Of a stretch of 64,000 nt of DNA, positions 19,545-29,770 are shown one piece after another. The notes beneath the pieces were generated by a model that had not been told where the DNA came from, searched no databases, and saw only the letters and a list, made by a program, of their open reading frames with translations. Position 1 is the stretch's first letter, and each line of letters begins with the position of its first letter. The position numbers and the translations under genes are program-made. The stretch covers positions 1,426,001 through 1,490,000 of the forward strand of contig CANLUL010000001.1 in assembly GCA_947494305.1 (NCBI GenBank). The letters are read 5' to 3'. This stretch comes from an uncultured Sphingomonadaceae bacterium. Lineage in GTDB: Bacteria; Pseudomonadota; Alphaproteobacteria; Sphingomonadales; Sphingomonadaceae.

Positions 19545-20714
19545 ATGTCCAACTTTCCGCTAGCGGGACTAAAAGTCCTTGATTTCTCACGTGTTGTTGC
19601 CGGACCCTATGCAACCCGGATGATGTCCGATTTGGGCGCAGAAGTGCTAAAGGTCGAACCTCCGGAAGGAGATGTTACCCGCAAACTATATACAGAAAAA
19701 GGCAAAGCCAGCGGTTATTACCAACAACTCAATATTGGCAAACGTAACATCAGTGTCGATTTGAAAGCGGACGGTGCAAGAGAATTAATCCATAAACTGG
19801 TCGCCGAGGCTGACATTGTGGTTGAAAATTTTCGTCCCGGTGTGATGGACAAATTTGGCGTTGGCTGGGACGACCTTTCCAAAGTAAATCCCCGCCTCGT
19901 AATGCTGTCCATTTCTGGATATGGTCAAGACGGACCGGAACGCAAGAAAGCGGCCTATGCCCCTGTGTTGCATGCCGAAGTTGGACTGATAGCGCGCCAG
20001 GCCGAAATGAGCAGAGGCCATCCCACTGATATCCAATTTGCAATGGCCGACAGTTACAGCTCTCTCCACGGAATTATCGGGATCCTATCCGCGTTGCGAG
20101 TATTGGATCAAACAGGAGAAGGCCAGCATATCGATCTGGCGATGCTGAATGTGCTGCACTCGGCCGACGACTACGCGCATTTTGCGCTAGACGATCAATG
20201 GCCCAAACAACCGGAAACACTGGTTTGGGAGGCACCGGAGGATCGTCAAATCTTGATAACCGGCGACATGAAATGGATGTGGATCATGTTTTCTACTCAG
20301 GACGGTTTGCCAGATCCTACACCGGAAGGTGCTGATATTCCAACCAAAGTCCGAATGCGGCGGGAAGCGATGGAAGATCATATCCGCTCCCATGAGAGTT
20401 TCGAAGCTTTGACAGAGACTCTGGATCGCCTCAATCTCGCTTGGGGAGAAGTGCATCCCTTTGGTCCGGCGGTCTACGAACAACCCAGCATTGATCACCT
20501 GGGAACGGTGGTAGATGTCACCGACGAAAATGGAAACGCCCGGCGCACAGTGCAATCGCCCTATCGATTTTCAAAATCGAAAAGCGGGATCGACAGCAAC
20601 TCCAAAACGCTGAAACGCGGCGCTGAAAATGTCGCCGCGCTTCAGGATTGGTTGGGAATGGATGAAGCCGCAATCAACGCCCTTTTAGAAACAAAGGCGC
20701 TGATTGCAGAATAA
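19545..20714 (+). CDS. CaiB/BaiF CoA-transferase family protein
   Basis: LAGLKVLDFSRVVAGPYATRMMSDLGAEVLKVEPPEGDVTR; VVENFRPGVMDKFG. Confidence 0.92.
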   Translation: MSNFPLAGLKVLDFSRVVAGPYATRMMSDLGAEVLKVEPPEGDVTRKLYTEKGKASGYYQQLNIGKRNISVDLKADGARELIHKLVAEADIVVENFRPGVMDKFGVGWDDLSKVNPRLVMLSISGYGQDGPERKKAAYAPVLHAEVGLIARQAEMSRGHPTDIQFAMADSYSSLHGIIGILSALRVLDQTGEGQHIDLAMLNVLHSADDYAHFALDDQWPKQPETLVWEAPEDRQILITGDMKWMWIMFSTQDGLPDPTPEGADIPTKVRMRREAMEDHIRSHESFEALTETLDRLNLAWGEVHPFGPAVYEQPSIDHLGTVVDVTDENGNARRTVQSPYRFSKSKSGIDSNSKTLKRGAENVAALQDWLGMDEAAINALLETKALIAE

Positions 20715-22094
20715 TCAAGCGTCTGACTTGCTTTTTTGACGACGCTTGAAGGATTTAGAAGCGTTGTTCCAATGCTTTGGCCCGCCCTTTTTCGGACCGC
20801 CAGTGCGTTCTCCACTACCGGGACCACCACGACGATTACCGCCGCCGGGACGCCCTTTGCGCGCGCTATGTTTGTTGTTTCGGCCGCCTGTTGGCTTTGC
20901 GCCATAACGCTTTGGTTTTTGACCATAAATTCTTGGCGCCACTTCTTCACGAGGCGGTTCGTCATAGCCTTCAGGTAAGGCAATTACTTCGGGTTTTACT
21001 CCGGTCAATTTCACCACATCGCGCAAGAACTGACGTTCATCGGGTGCAACCAGTGAATAGGAAATACCACTTGCCCCTGCCCGCGCTGTCCGGCCGATAC
21101 GGTGAACATATTGCTCGGAAACATTGGGCATATCAAAGTTGATGACATGGGTAATACCGTCAACATCAATACCGCGCGCAGCGATATCGGTAGCGACTAG
21201 AATATTGATCTTACCTTTCTTAAAGTCACCCAAAGCCCGCTCGCGCTGTGGTTGGCTTTTGTTTCCGTGGATCGCTGCTGAATGAATTCCAACTGCGTTC
21301 AGGTTTTTCACAACCTTATCCGCGCCATGTTTGGTCTGGGTAAAGACCAGCATATGATCGGGATTTTCTTTATTGATAAAGTCTTTTAAGAGACGCTGCT
21401 TATCATCTTGATTAATATATGTTACTTTCTGATCAACACGTTCGGCAGTTGTCGATTGCGGAGCAACTGAAACCTGGACCGGGTTGGTCAAAAACTGGTC
21501 GGCCAATTGTGAAATGGTTTTGGGCATCGTCGCCGAGAAGAACAGGCTCTGACGCTTCTTTGGCAACATGGGTACGATTTTCTTCAGCGGTACGATAAAG
21601 CCCAGATCAAGCATCTGATCCGCTTCGTCGAGCACCAGTATTTCCACTTTTTCAAGCGTCAGGCAGCGCTGATCGATGAGATCGAGCAGACGACCTGGCG
21701 TGGCTACAAGCACATCTACGCCCTTTGCCAATATGCGTTTTTGCCGGTTGATCGGCACACCACCAAAAGCCGATGTGACATACATGCCAAGGCCTTTTGA
21801 ATAACCGGTCATGCTATCCGCGATTTGCCGAGCCAGTTCACGTGTCGGCGCCAGTACCAACATCCGGCATTCATTGCGGCCGGGGCGTCGTTTGTTCGCC
21901 AACAGATGATGAATGGCAGGCAAGGAAAAGGCAGCGGTTTTCCCCGTACCTGTCTGTGCAATGCCGAGAATGTCTTTGCCTTCCAGTGCCGGCGGGATTG
22001 CCTGTTGCTGGATGGGAGACGGGGTTGTGTAACCGCTTTCGATCACACGTTTTTTAATTGGTTCCGCCAATGCGAAATCAGAGAATTTGGTCAA
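20715..22094 (-). CDS. DEAD/DEAH-box RNA helicase (RhlE-like)
   Basis: AQTGTGKTAAF, VLDEADQMLDLGF, SATMP, HRIGRTARAG; basic Gly-rich tail. Confidence 0.93.
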   Translation of the reverse strand: MTKFSDFALAEPIKKRVIESGYTTPSPIQQQAIPPALEGKDILGIAQTGTGKTAAFSLPAIHHLLANKRRPGRNECRMLVLAPTRELARQIADSMTGYSKGLGMYVTSAFGGVPINRQKRILAKGVDVLVATPGRLLDLIDQRCLTLEKVEILVLDEADQMLDLGFIVPLKKIVPMLPKKRQSLFFSATMPKTISQLADQFLTNPVQVSVAPQSTTAERVDQKVTYINQDDKQRLLKDFINKENPDHMLVFTQTKHGADKVVKNLNAVGIHSAAIHGNKSQPQRERALGDFKKGKINILVATDIAARGIDVDGITHVINFDMPNVSEQYVHRIGRTARAGASGISYSLVAPDERQFLRDVVKLTGVKPEVIALPEGYDEPPREEVAPRIYGQKPKRYGAKPTGGRNNKHSARKGRPGGGNRRGGPGSGERTGGPKKGGPKHWNNASKSFKRRQKSKSDA

Positions 22095-22378
22095 GAATAA
22101 TACCTTATAATAAGCAGCCTCGGCGCAGATTCATCCTGTTGGATGCTGCGAAAAGGGCAAGTCGTTAAGACGACCCGCGTGATCAGGCTGCCGGAAATGT
22201 TGAGCAGATCGCGATGCTGCCGAAGATGGCCTCTACATTTGGAAGCCGCTTCTCACGCTAGCGCATCGCAAGACGAACAATTTCGCCTTTGCTGCGCTGC
22301 AACATATAGAGATTGCTTGGAAAGTCAAGGATTGTGTCTAAAGTGCACAACATTATTTCAAGAAGGACAAATATTGTC

Positions 22379-24166
22379 ATGCGCCCACTGCTCATCACTG
22401 CTCTCGCCTCAACTGCATTGTTGGCCACTCCTGCTCAGGCTGAAGACAAAGCTGTTGAGAAACCCGCTCTCGAAATTGGTGCGGGCGGAAGACCAGTGGG
22501 ACAGGCTTGGTCCCGTAGTCCGGTAATTGCGCAAAATGGAATGGCGGCCACAGCGCATCCGCTCGCCAGCCAAATTGCCATCGACATTCTCAAAAAAGGT
22601 GGCAGCGCAGTCGATGCGGCCATTGCAGCCAATGCTGCACTTGGCCTGATGGAACCAACGGGCAATGGCATTGGCGGCGATCTGTTCGCTATTGTCTGGG
22701 ATCCGAAGACTCAGAAGCTCTATGGTCTCAACGCTTCCGGGCGCAGCCCCAAGGGACGCGATCTGGAAAAGCTGAAAAAGCAACTGGGTGATGCAGACTC
22801 CCTGCCCCCATTTGGTCATTTGCCGGTAACAGTCCCCGGCACGGTCGATGGATGGTTTGAGCTGCATGGTGAATTCGGCAAACTGTCTATGACAGATATC
22901 CTGCAACCGACGATTGACTATGCACGCAATGGTCACCCGGTTGCTCCTGTGATTGGCGAGTATTTCCGGCGCAACCTGGCCCGGTTCGAGGAATTTGAAA
23001 ACACTATCACAGAATTCAAAAATGCACGCACCACTTGGTTTGCTGACGGCGCTCCCAAGGCTGGAGAGGTTTTCAAAAATCCCGACCTGGCCAACACCCT
23101 TGATCAAATCGCAAAGGGAGGCCGTACCGCGTTCTATGATGGCCCACTGACCGAAGTCATGGACGCCTATTTCAAGCGGATAGGCGGTGATTTGCGCTAT
23201 GACGATTTTGTCGAACATGAGAGCGAGTGGGTACAGGTTGGCTGTGTAAGCTATCGCAAAGGCTATGAAATGTGCCAGCTGCCGCCCAATACGCAGGGCT
23301 ATGCGGCGCTTCAGATGACGAACATCCTCAAAAATGTCGACCTCACACAGTGGCCGCGCGGCTCGGCCGAGGTGCTGCACTATATTACCGAAGCCAAGCG
23401 GTTGGCGTTTGAAGATGTTGCGCGTTTCTATGCCGATCCCAAATTTTCCGAAGCTCCGCTCGATTGGCTGCTCAGCGATGAATATGGCAAGCAGCGGTTC
23501 GCTCTTATTGATCCGGCAAAAGCATCGCCCGAATTCAAGCCGGGTGATCCGAAAATCGAGGGCGATGGAGATACCACCTATCTGACTGTTGCCGATAAGG
23601 ATGGCATGATGGTCAGCCTGATTCAGTCCAACTATCGCGGTATGGGTAGCGGGTTGGTAGCCGATGGACTGGGCTTCATGTTTCAGGATCGCGGTGAACT
23701 ATTCTCGCTCGATCCGAACCATCCCAATGTCTATGCACCAGGTAAGCGACCCTTCCACACAATTATTCCTGCCTTCCTCAAGAAAGATGGCAAACCCTTT
23801 ATGTCCTTCGGCCTGATGGGCGGCGCGATGCAACCACAGGGGCATATACAGGTGATGATCAACATGGTGGACTACGGCATGAATGTGCAGGAAGCTGGTG
23901 ATGCCGCGAGGCTGAACCATGCGGGCGGTCGCAGTCCAACAGATGATTTGCAGGGTACAGGCGCTGACCTGCTCGGAACGCTTAGCGTCGAACCTGGAAT
24001 TTCGAACGCTACCGTCGAAAAACTGAAAGCCATGGGCCACAATGTAAAAGTCGTGACCAATGGCATCATGTTTGGTGGCTATCAGGCGATAACGCGAGAT
24101 CCCGAAACCGGCGTCTATACTGGTGCGACCGAAATGCGGAAAGACGGTCAGGCTATTGGTTATTAG
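22379..24166 (+). CDS. Gamma-glutamyltransferase family protein (exported)
   Basis: Signal peptide at ATG 22379; GGSAVDAAIAANAALGLMEPTGNGIGGDLFAIVWD; GDTTYLTVADKDGMMVSLIQS. Confidence 0.9.
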   Translation: MRPLLITALASTALLATPAQAEDKAVEKPALEIGAGGRPVGQAWSRSPVIAQNGMAATAHPLASQIAIDILKKGGSAVDAAIAANAALGLMEPTGNGIGGDLFAIVWDPKTQKLYGLNASGRSPKGRDLEKLKKQLGDADSLPPFGHLPVTVPGTVDGWFELHGEFGKLSMTDILQPTIDYARNGHPVAPVIGEYFRRNLARFEEFENTITEFKNARTTWFADGAPKAGEVFKNPDLANTLDQIAKGGRTAFYDGPLTEVMDAYFKRIGGDLRYDDFVEHESEWVQVGCVSYRKGYEMCQLPPNTQGYAALQMTNILKNVDLTQWPRGSAEVLHYITEAKRLAFEDVARFYADPKFSEAPLDWLLSDEYGKQRFALIDPAKASPEFKPGDPKIEGDGDTTYLTVADKDGMMVSLIQSNYRGMGSGLVADGLGFMFQDRGELFSLDPNHPNVYAPGKRPFHTIIPAFLKKDGKPFMSFGLMGGAMQPQGHIQVMINMVDYGMNVQEAGDAARLNHAGGRSPTDDLQGTGADLLGTLSVEPGISNATVEKLKAMGHNVKVVTNGIMFGGYQAITRDPETGVYTGATEMRKDGQAIGY

Positions 24167-24999
24167 CGCAATCGATCCGCATGCCAGCGGAGATGGTTGT
24201 CCATAAAGCTGGATATAAAGTTATAGCTGTGATCATGATCAGGGCGCATATTCAATTCCATTTCGATTCCTGCTGTTTTACAGGCCTCTGAAAGCAGTTC
24301 GGGCTGTAACTGCTCCTCTAGAAAATTGTCGGCCATTCCCTGGTCCACCAGAATGTCTGGGACGCGCGCGCCATCGGCGATTAACGCGCAGGAATCATAT
24401 TTCCGCCAATCCTCGCGATTATTCCCAAGATATTGGTCCAGCGCTTTTTGTCCCCATGGAACGGTTGATGGAGATACTATCGGTGCGAAAGCAGAGACGC
24501 TTTTGAACCGATCAGGATTGCGCAGAGCGATTGTTAGTGCTCCGTGGCCGCCCATGCTGTGACCGAATATACCTTGCCGTGTCATATCGACTGGAAACTG
24601 TTCGGTGATTAACTCCGGTAGCTCCTGTTCAATATAGCTGCGCATCTGGAAATGTTCGGCCCAGGGACTTTCGGTCGCATCGACATAGAAGCCCGCGCCC
24701 TGTCCCATATCATAGGATGGATCGTCCGGAACATTCGTTCCTCTCGGAGAGGTATCGGGACAGATGATAATCAATCCCAATTCGCTGGCCAGTCTCCGAT
24801 ATTCTCCTTTTTCCATGACATTGGCATGGGTACAAGTCAGGCCTGACAGATACCAGAGCAGTGGCAGTTTTGCTCCGTCATCATGGTCGGGTACAAAAAC
24901 GGCGAATGTCATATCTGTACCCGTCACGGCGGAAGCATGGCTGTAAACGCCCTGCACTCCGCCGTGGCTGCGATTTTCAGATATGACATCCATATTCAA
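24163..24999 (-). CDS. fghA: S-formylglutathione hydrolase
   Basis: FGHSMGGHGALTIALRNPDRFKSVSAFAPI; LLWYLSGLTCTHANVMEKGEYRR; next to class III ADH. Confidence 0.92.
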   Translation of the reverse strand: MNMDVISENRSHGGVQGVYSHASAVTGTDMTFAVFVPDHDDGAKLPLLWYLSGLTCTHANVMEKGEYRRLASELGLIIICPDTSPRGTNVPDDPSYDMGQGAGFYVDATESPWAEHFQMRSYIEQELPELITEQFPVDMTRQGIFGHSMGGHGALTIALRNPDRFKSVSAFAPIVSPSTVPWGQKALDQYLGNNREDWRKYDSCALIADGARVPDILVDQGMADNFLEEQLQPELLSEACKTAGIEMELNMRPDHDHSYNFISSFMDNHLRWHADRLR

Positions 25000-25389
25000 T
25001 TAGCCCGGACGATGGATCGCACAGAGTTTGTTTCCATCGGGATCACGGACGTAGGAAAGATGCATGGGGCCCATGCTGCTCTCGCGCTTTCCTGGAGGAT
25101 CTTCGATCGAGGTTCCGCCGTTGGCTACTCCAACATCGTGGAATTCCTTCACCTGTTCCGGTGAATCGCAGGCGAAACCGATAGTTCCGCCATTGGCAGC
25201 AGTGGCCGGGCTTCCATCGATTGGTTCCGAAACCGAAAATGTGCCGCCATTGGCCATATAGAATAGCCGTGTTGTGCCGTCCTTGACATCAACCATGGGT
25301 TCTCCCGCACCAAAAACACCCAGCAGCGCATTGTAAAAGCTCTTGGATTTTTCGATATCGTTGGAACCGACCATTATGTGACTGAACAT
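25000..25389 (-). CDS. VOC/glyoxalase family protein
   Basis: MFSHIMVGSNDIEKSKSFYNALLGVFGAGEP; SYVRDPDGNKLCAIHR. Confidence 0.88.
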   Translation of the reverse strand: MFSHIMVGSNDIEKSKSFYNALLGVFGAGEPMVDVKDGTTRLFYMANGGTFSVSEPIDGSPATAANGGTIGFACDSPEQVKEFHDVGVANGGTSIEDPPGKRESSMGPMHLSYVRDPDGNKLCAIHRPG

Positions 25390-25410
25390 ATTTTTCTCCT
25401 CTTTTGTTTT

Positions 25411-26520
25411 TTAGTAAACCACAACGCTGCGAATGCTCTCACCCGCATGCATTAAATCAAAACCTTTGTTGATTTCTTCCAGTGACAATGTGTGTGTTAT
25501 CATGGGATCAATCTCAATCTTGCCATTCATATACCAGTCGACAATTTTCGGTATATCGGTCCGTCCTCGCGCACCACCAAAGGCGGTTCCCTTCCAGACA
25601 CGGCCGGTGACCAATTGAAACGGTCTGGTCGCAATCTCCTTACCAGCTTCCGCGACACCGATGATTATGCTTTCACCCCATCCACGGTGACAAGCCTCCA
25701 GCGCAGTACGCATCACATCGGTATTACCGGTGCAATCAAATGTATAATCGGCACCACCATCGGTCATCGCAACCAGATGCGCGACAATATCTTCGGACAC
25801 ATCCTTCGGATTGACGAAATCTGTCATCCCGAATTTACGCCCCCACTCTTCGCGATCATTATTGATATCGACACCAATAATCTTGTTCGCACCAACCATC
25901 TTTGCGCCCTGAATAACATTGAGGCCAATGCCGCCCAGGCCAAAGACAATAACATTCGCGCCTGCTTCGACATCAGCGGTGTTGATGACGGCCCCAACGC
26001 CCGTGGTTACACCACATCCCGTGTAACAGGCCGACTGGAACGGCGCATCATCGCGAATTTTCGCTGCAGCAATCTCCGGGATCACAACAAAATTGGAAAA
26101 GGTCGAGCAACCCATATAGTGGTATATGGCCTCGCCTTTATAAGACATGCGACTGGTACCGTTGGGCATCAAGCCCTGCCCCTGTGTATCGCGAATAGCG
26201 GTACATAAATTGGTTTTCCCGGACAGACAGCTTTTGCACTGACGACATTCCGGGATATAGGCGGGAACGACATGATCATCGGGAGTGACAGAGGTAACTC
26301 CCGCACCGATTTCTCTTACAATACCGGCACCCTCATGCCCCAATACGCTAGGAAATTTGCCCTCGCTGTCCAACCCATCAAGCGTGTAGGCATCGGTATG
26401 GCAAATTCCGGTCGCCATGATTTCGACGAGCACTTCGCCTTCTTGAGGTCCCTCCAAGTCTAGCTCGACAATCTCGAGTGGTTTCTTCGCTTCAAAGGCA
26501 ACCGCGGCACGGGTCTTCAT
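25411..26520 (-). CDS. S-(hydroxymethyl)glutathione dehydrogenase / class III alcohol dehydrogenase
   Basis: ATGICHTDAYTLDG; VLGHEGAGIVREIG; YTGCGVTTGVGAVINTADVEAGANVIVFGLGGIGLNVIQGAKM. Confidence 0.94.
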   Translation of the reverse strand: MKTRAAVAFEAKKPLEIVELDLEGPQEGEVLVEIMATGICHTDAYTLDGLDSEGKFPSVLGHEGAGIVREIGAGVTSVTPDDHVVPAYIPECRQCKSCLSGKTNLCTAIRDTQGQGLMPNGTSRMSYKGEAIYHYMGCSTFSNFVVIPEIAAAKIRDDAPFQSACYTGCGVTTGVGAVINTADVEAGANVIVFGLGGIGLNVIQGAKMVGANKIIGVDINNDREEWGRKFGMTDFVNPKDVSEDIVAHLVAMTDGGADYTFDCTGNTDVMRTALEACHRGWGESIIIGVAEAGKEIATRPFQLVTGRVWKGTAFGGARGRTDIPKIVDWYMNGKIEIDPMITHTLSLEEINKGFDLMHAGESIRSVVVY

Positions 26521-26583
26521 CGAATCTTTCCTTTCAATTGCAGACTAAAACTGATTGAAACATATTGCAGCCATATTCAATCA

Positions 26584-27144
26584 TTGAACGGGATCGACAT
26601 GAAAAAACTTTTGATATTGTCCGCAATTGCATCCACTCTATTTACCAGCGCAGCATCTGCGCAGCTCGCTGGATTTGAAACGGGCCCGGTATTTGAAAAT
26701 TTCGGCCCCAAGGCATCAGTTGAAACGGATGTTGCTATTCCGGAAAAGACCGTCTTCAAAATTGCTTTTGACGTGAAAGACAAAGCAAAGCCGGGCAAGC
26801 TCAATCGATCTTTTGAAAGCGCCGCACGATTTATCAATATGCATGTCGCAGCGGGTGTTCCAAATGAGAACATCAAACTGGTGGTCGTCGTGCACGGTGG
26901 CGCCGCTGTCGATCTGACCCATGACAGTTTTTACAAAAACAAAAATGATGGTGCATCCAATCCCAGCGCTTCCGCCATTGCCGAAATGCGAAAAAATGGA
27001 GTGGAATTCCATTTATGCGGACAAAGTGCCGCAGCCTATAAGATCAATAATGCCGATCTGCTTCCCGGTGTTAAAATGTCTTTGTCGGCTATGACCTCAC
27101 ACGCGCTGCTTCAACAGGAAGGCTACACGCTCAATCCCTTTTAG
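26584..27144 (+). CDS. Exported DsrE-family protein
   Basis: Signal peptide; KLVVVVHGGAAVDLTHD...GVEFHLCGQSAAAYKI...LPGVKMSLSAMTSHALLQQEGY. Confidence 0.78.
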   Translation: MNGIDMKKLLILSAIASTLFTSAASAQLAGFETGPVFENFGPKASVETDVAIPEKTVFKIAFDVKDKAKPGKLNRSFESAARFINMHVAAGVPNENIKLVVVVHGGAAVDLTHDSFYKNKNDGASNPSASAIAEMRKNGVEFHLCGQSAAAYKINNADLLPGVKMSLSAMTSHALLQQEGYTLNPF

Positions 27145-28328
27145 GCATGGAGGGTCGGAATAGCACAATTCCAAACAGTTTTGTGCAATCCTGCAAGCCG
27201 GCCAAAGCGCTGCAATTCGGCCTCCAGCTTTTCCTGCCTTTTGCGCGACCATCTGACTTTCGGTTCTTGCCAGATATTGTGCACAATCAATTGCCCAGTG
27301 TTGCGATCACCCTTTAACTCCACTCGCCCGACAAAACGATCAGCCTCAAGCAATGGGTAGACATAGTAGCCCCATTTTCGCTTTGCGGGCGGCACGAACA
27401 TTTCGTTGCGATATTCAAAGCCAAACAGGCGCTGCAAACGATCACGATCACGGATAACCGGATCAAATGGATTGAGAATACGCAAGCGCGACGATGGCTT
27501 TTTCAAACGTGCGAGTCTTTGTTCGATGTCGTCATGTGCATAGACCTCAAAAGTCCGACGATCCGATGCGTCTATCGAAAGGGAAACCAGGTTCTTTTTA
27601 TTGCTCTCAACCCAAAACTTAGCTTCTTTCGCGTCCATCGCCGCCCAGAAGCGTTGGACATCACCTTGTGATCCAAAGCCCAACCGATCAAGCGCATTGC
27701 GACATAGCCAATCAATATCCAAAGCATCGTCAGAGTCAGAATCACGCAATCGACTAGGAATCACACGTTCGGTCAGGTCATAAAATTTGACAAAATTCTC
27801 ACGGTGGGAGGTGGATAGCTCACCCGCGTACCACATATGATCAAGCGCCTTTTTGTGCGGTGGCCGAGCCCACATCTCTTTTTTGCCTTCAATCTTCGTA
27901 TCAAAGGCATGGGTGGAAAGCGGACCTTCATCTGCGATACGTTGCTTGATCGCCACTACTTCCTTTTGATTCAACGGGTGCTTGTACCAATCAGATCGCG
28001 ATGTCCTTTCACCCAACCGTCTAAACTGCCTTGACCATTTGGGGTAAAATTCAATCGGAATGACGGAGGCATCATGGGTAAAATGTTCGAAGACCGTTCT
28101 TTGCCCCATGTAGAGCTTGCCCAGCATTGGCTCTCGATAATTTTGATTGCGGCTCCAGAGAATATGATGATGCGCCCGCACCACGTTCTGGATCGTATCA
28201 AGCTGCACGAAACCAAGCTTCCTGATGACCTCTGTCAGATCAAGCGGACCGGTCGGTGTCCCGGACAATCCCTGAGCATCGAGCCAGAGCCAGCGTGCTT
28301 GCCGGTTGCTGATCCGTAACGTCGTCAC
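27141..28328 (-). CDS. YcaQ/AlkZ-like winged-helix DNA glycosylase family protein
   Basis: ISNRQARWLWLDAQGL; GFVQLDTIQNVVRAHHHILWSR; NPFDPVIRDRDRLQRLFGFEYRNEMFVP. Confidence 0.82.
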   Translation of the reverse strand: MTTLRISNRQARWLWLDAQGLSGTPTGPLDLTEVIRKLGFVQLDTIQNVVRAHHHILWSRNQNYREPMLGKLYMGQRTVFEHFTHDASVIPIEFYPKWSRQFRRLGERTSRSDWYKHPLNQKEVVAIKQRIADEGPLSTHAFDTKIEGKKEMWARPPHKKALDHMWYAGELSTSHRENFVKFYDLTERVIPSRLRDSDSDDALDIDWLCRNALDRLGFGSQGDVQRFWAAMDAKEAKFWVESNKKNLVSLSIDASDRRTFEVYAHDDIEQRLARLKKPSSRLRILNPFDPVIRDRDRLQRLFGFEYRNEMFVPPAKRKWGYYVYPLLEADRFVGRVELKGDRNTGQLIVHNIWQEPKVRWSRKRQEKLEAELQRFGRLAGLHKTVWNCAIPTLHA

Positions 28329-29713
28329 AGCCGTTGCAATATGCCTTCCGCAAAGCTGCGTAGGCTGTCATCTCGTGCGCCCATAATTACGATCCGGTCT
28401 CCAGGTTTGGCTATATTGACAATATGATCACCACAGGCTTCGCGGTCCGCAATATGGGTTGCTTTGCCTCCAGCAGCCCGTACCGCATCAGTTATACTGT
28501 TGCTTCCAATGCTGCGGTCCACGGTACCTCCAAAGTAAACCGGATCACACAAGATCACGCGATCATCACCATCAAGAAGCTCAGCAAAAGTTTCCGCCAA
28601 TTCCGCTCCCATTTTGTGAATGGGACCAAAACCATGCGGTTGAAAAAAGGCTATGACCCGACCGGGGAACGCTTTCAGTGTTTTCAACGTCGCGCCGATT
28701 TTATCCGGGTTATGTCCGAAATCATCAATCACACTGACGTCATTTTGCGAGCCTACAATATCAAATCTGCGAGCCAACCCGGTGAAACTGGCAAGTGCCT
28801 TTACGCTGTCTTCAACGCGGACCCCCGCTGCCGATGCCGCAGCAATGGCAGCTAGCGCATTGGCAATATTGTGCAAACCGGGAACCAGTAGTTCGGCGCG
28901 ATGCACTTGGTTGTCTGCATGGACCGTAAACGTGCTGCCAAGCGGTGCTTCTTCCACATCAGACAAGCGATAATGCGCATTGCTCGCAAATCCGAAACTG
29001 ATATCGTTGGACAAATCCAGTGTCCCGACCAGCGCAACAGTTTCGGCATCATCTGCATTCCACACGGCAACCTTGGATTTCTTAGCAAAGTCGCCAAAAA
29101 GCTGACGCAATTCTTCCAGGCTTTTATGATCGAGACTGATATTATTCAGCACTGCAATTTCCGGATCGAACAAAGCGATAGATCCGTCACTTTCATCCAC
29201 CTCGCTGACCATGATTTCACCCTGCCCGACACGCGAGCTGGCGAAGGGCGCATTATCGCCAGCAAAATTCTTCATCACCGCGCCGTTCATGATGGTTGGA
29301 TCAAGACCGGCGTCGGTCAATATCCAGCCAATCATTCCGGTGACAGTAGACTTACCGCTAGTGCCGCCCACTGCGATACTGCGTTTGGTTGCATTAAAGA
29401 TATCTGCCAGCAATTCCGCGCGTGTCATCCGCTTGCAACCCAGATCATTTGCGCGCGCTATATCGGGTACGCTGTCCTCGATAGCGGCCGATGCAATCAA
29501 AATCTGTCCACCGGAGTGCAAACCGCTGCCATCTTGCGGAAACAATCCGATGCCTTTTTCTTGCAGCCACTCAAACTTGGCCGCCAACCGTCCCTGATCC
29601 AGCGCTCGGTCCGAACCGGAAACGGTCGCACCATGTTCTCTGAGGATCATCGCGAGCGGGAGCATCCCCGAACCACCGATACCGCAAAAATAATATGATT
29701 TGTCTTCACTCAT
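28325..29713 (-). CDS. Mur ligase family protein, MurC/Mpl-like
   Basis: YYFCGIGGSGMLPLAMILREHGATVSGSDRA; VGGTSGKSTVTGMI; not in a dcw cluster. Confidence 0.82.
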   Translation of the reverse strand: MSEDKSYYFCGIGGSGMLPLAMILREHGATVSGSDRALDQGRLAAKFEWLQEKGIGLFPQDGSGLHSGGQILIASAAIEDSVPDIARANDLGCKRMTRAELLADIFNATKRSIAVGGTSGKSTVTGMIGWILTDAGLDPTIMNGAVMKNFAGDNAPFASSRVGQGEIMVSEVDESDGSIALFDPEIAVLNNISLDHKSLEELRQLFGDFAKKSKVAVWNADDAETVALVGTLDLSNDISFGFASNAHYRLSDVEEAPLGSTFTVHADNQVHRAELLVPGLHNIANALAAIAAASAAGVRVEDSVKALASFTGLARRFDIVGSQNDVSVIDDFGHNPDKIGATLKTLKAFPGRVIAFFQPHGFGPIHKMGAELAETFAELLDGDDRVILCDPVYFGGTVDRSIGSNSITDAVRAAGGKATHIADREACGDHIVNIAKPGDRIVIMGARDDSLRSFAEGILQRL

Positions 29714-29770
29714 TCAACACCGCTATTGCGTCGCGATGAATTTGGCAATTGCCTGACGAGGAAAATTCAC

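Noticed and set aside
22409-23380. 323-aa minus-strand ORF antisense to gamma-glutamyltransferase
   Set aside because: Lies fully within a well-supported CDS; composition typical of a shadow ORF with no recognisable domain.
25492-26208. 238-aa plus-strand ORF opposite class III ADH
   Set aside because: Fully antisense to a strongly conserved gene; no domain features.
28901-29698. 265-aa plus-strand ORF opposite the Mur ligase
   Set aside because: Shadow ORF inside a conserved CDS.
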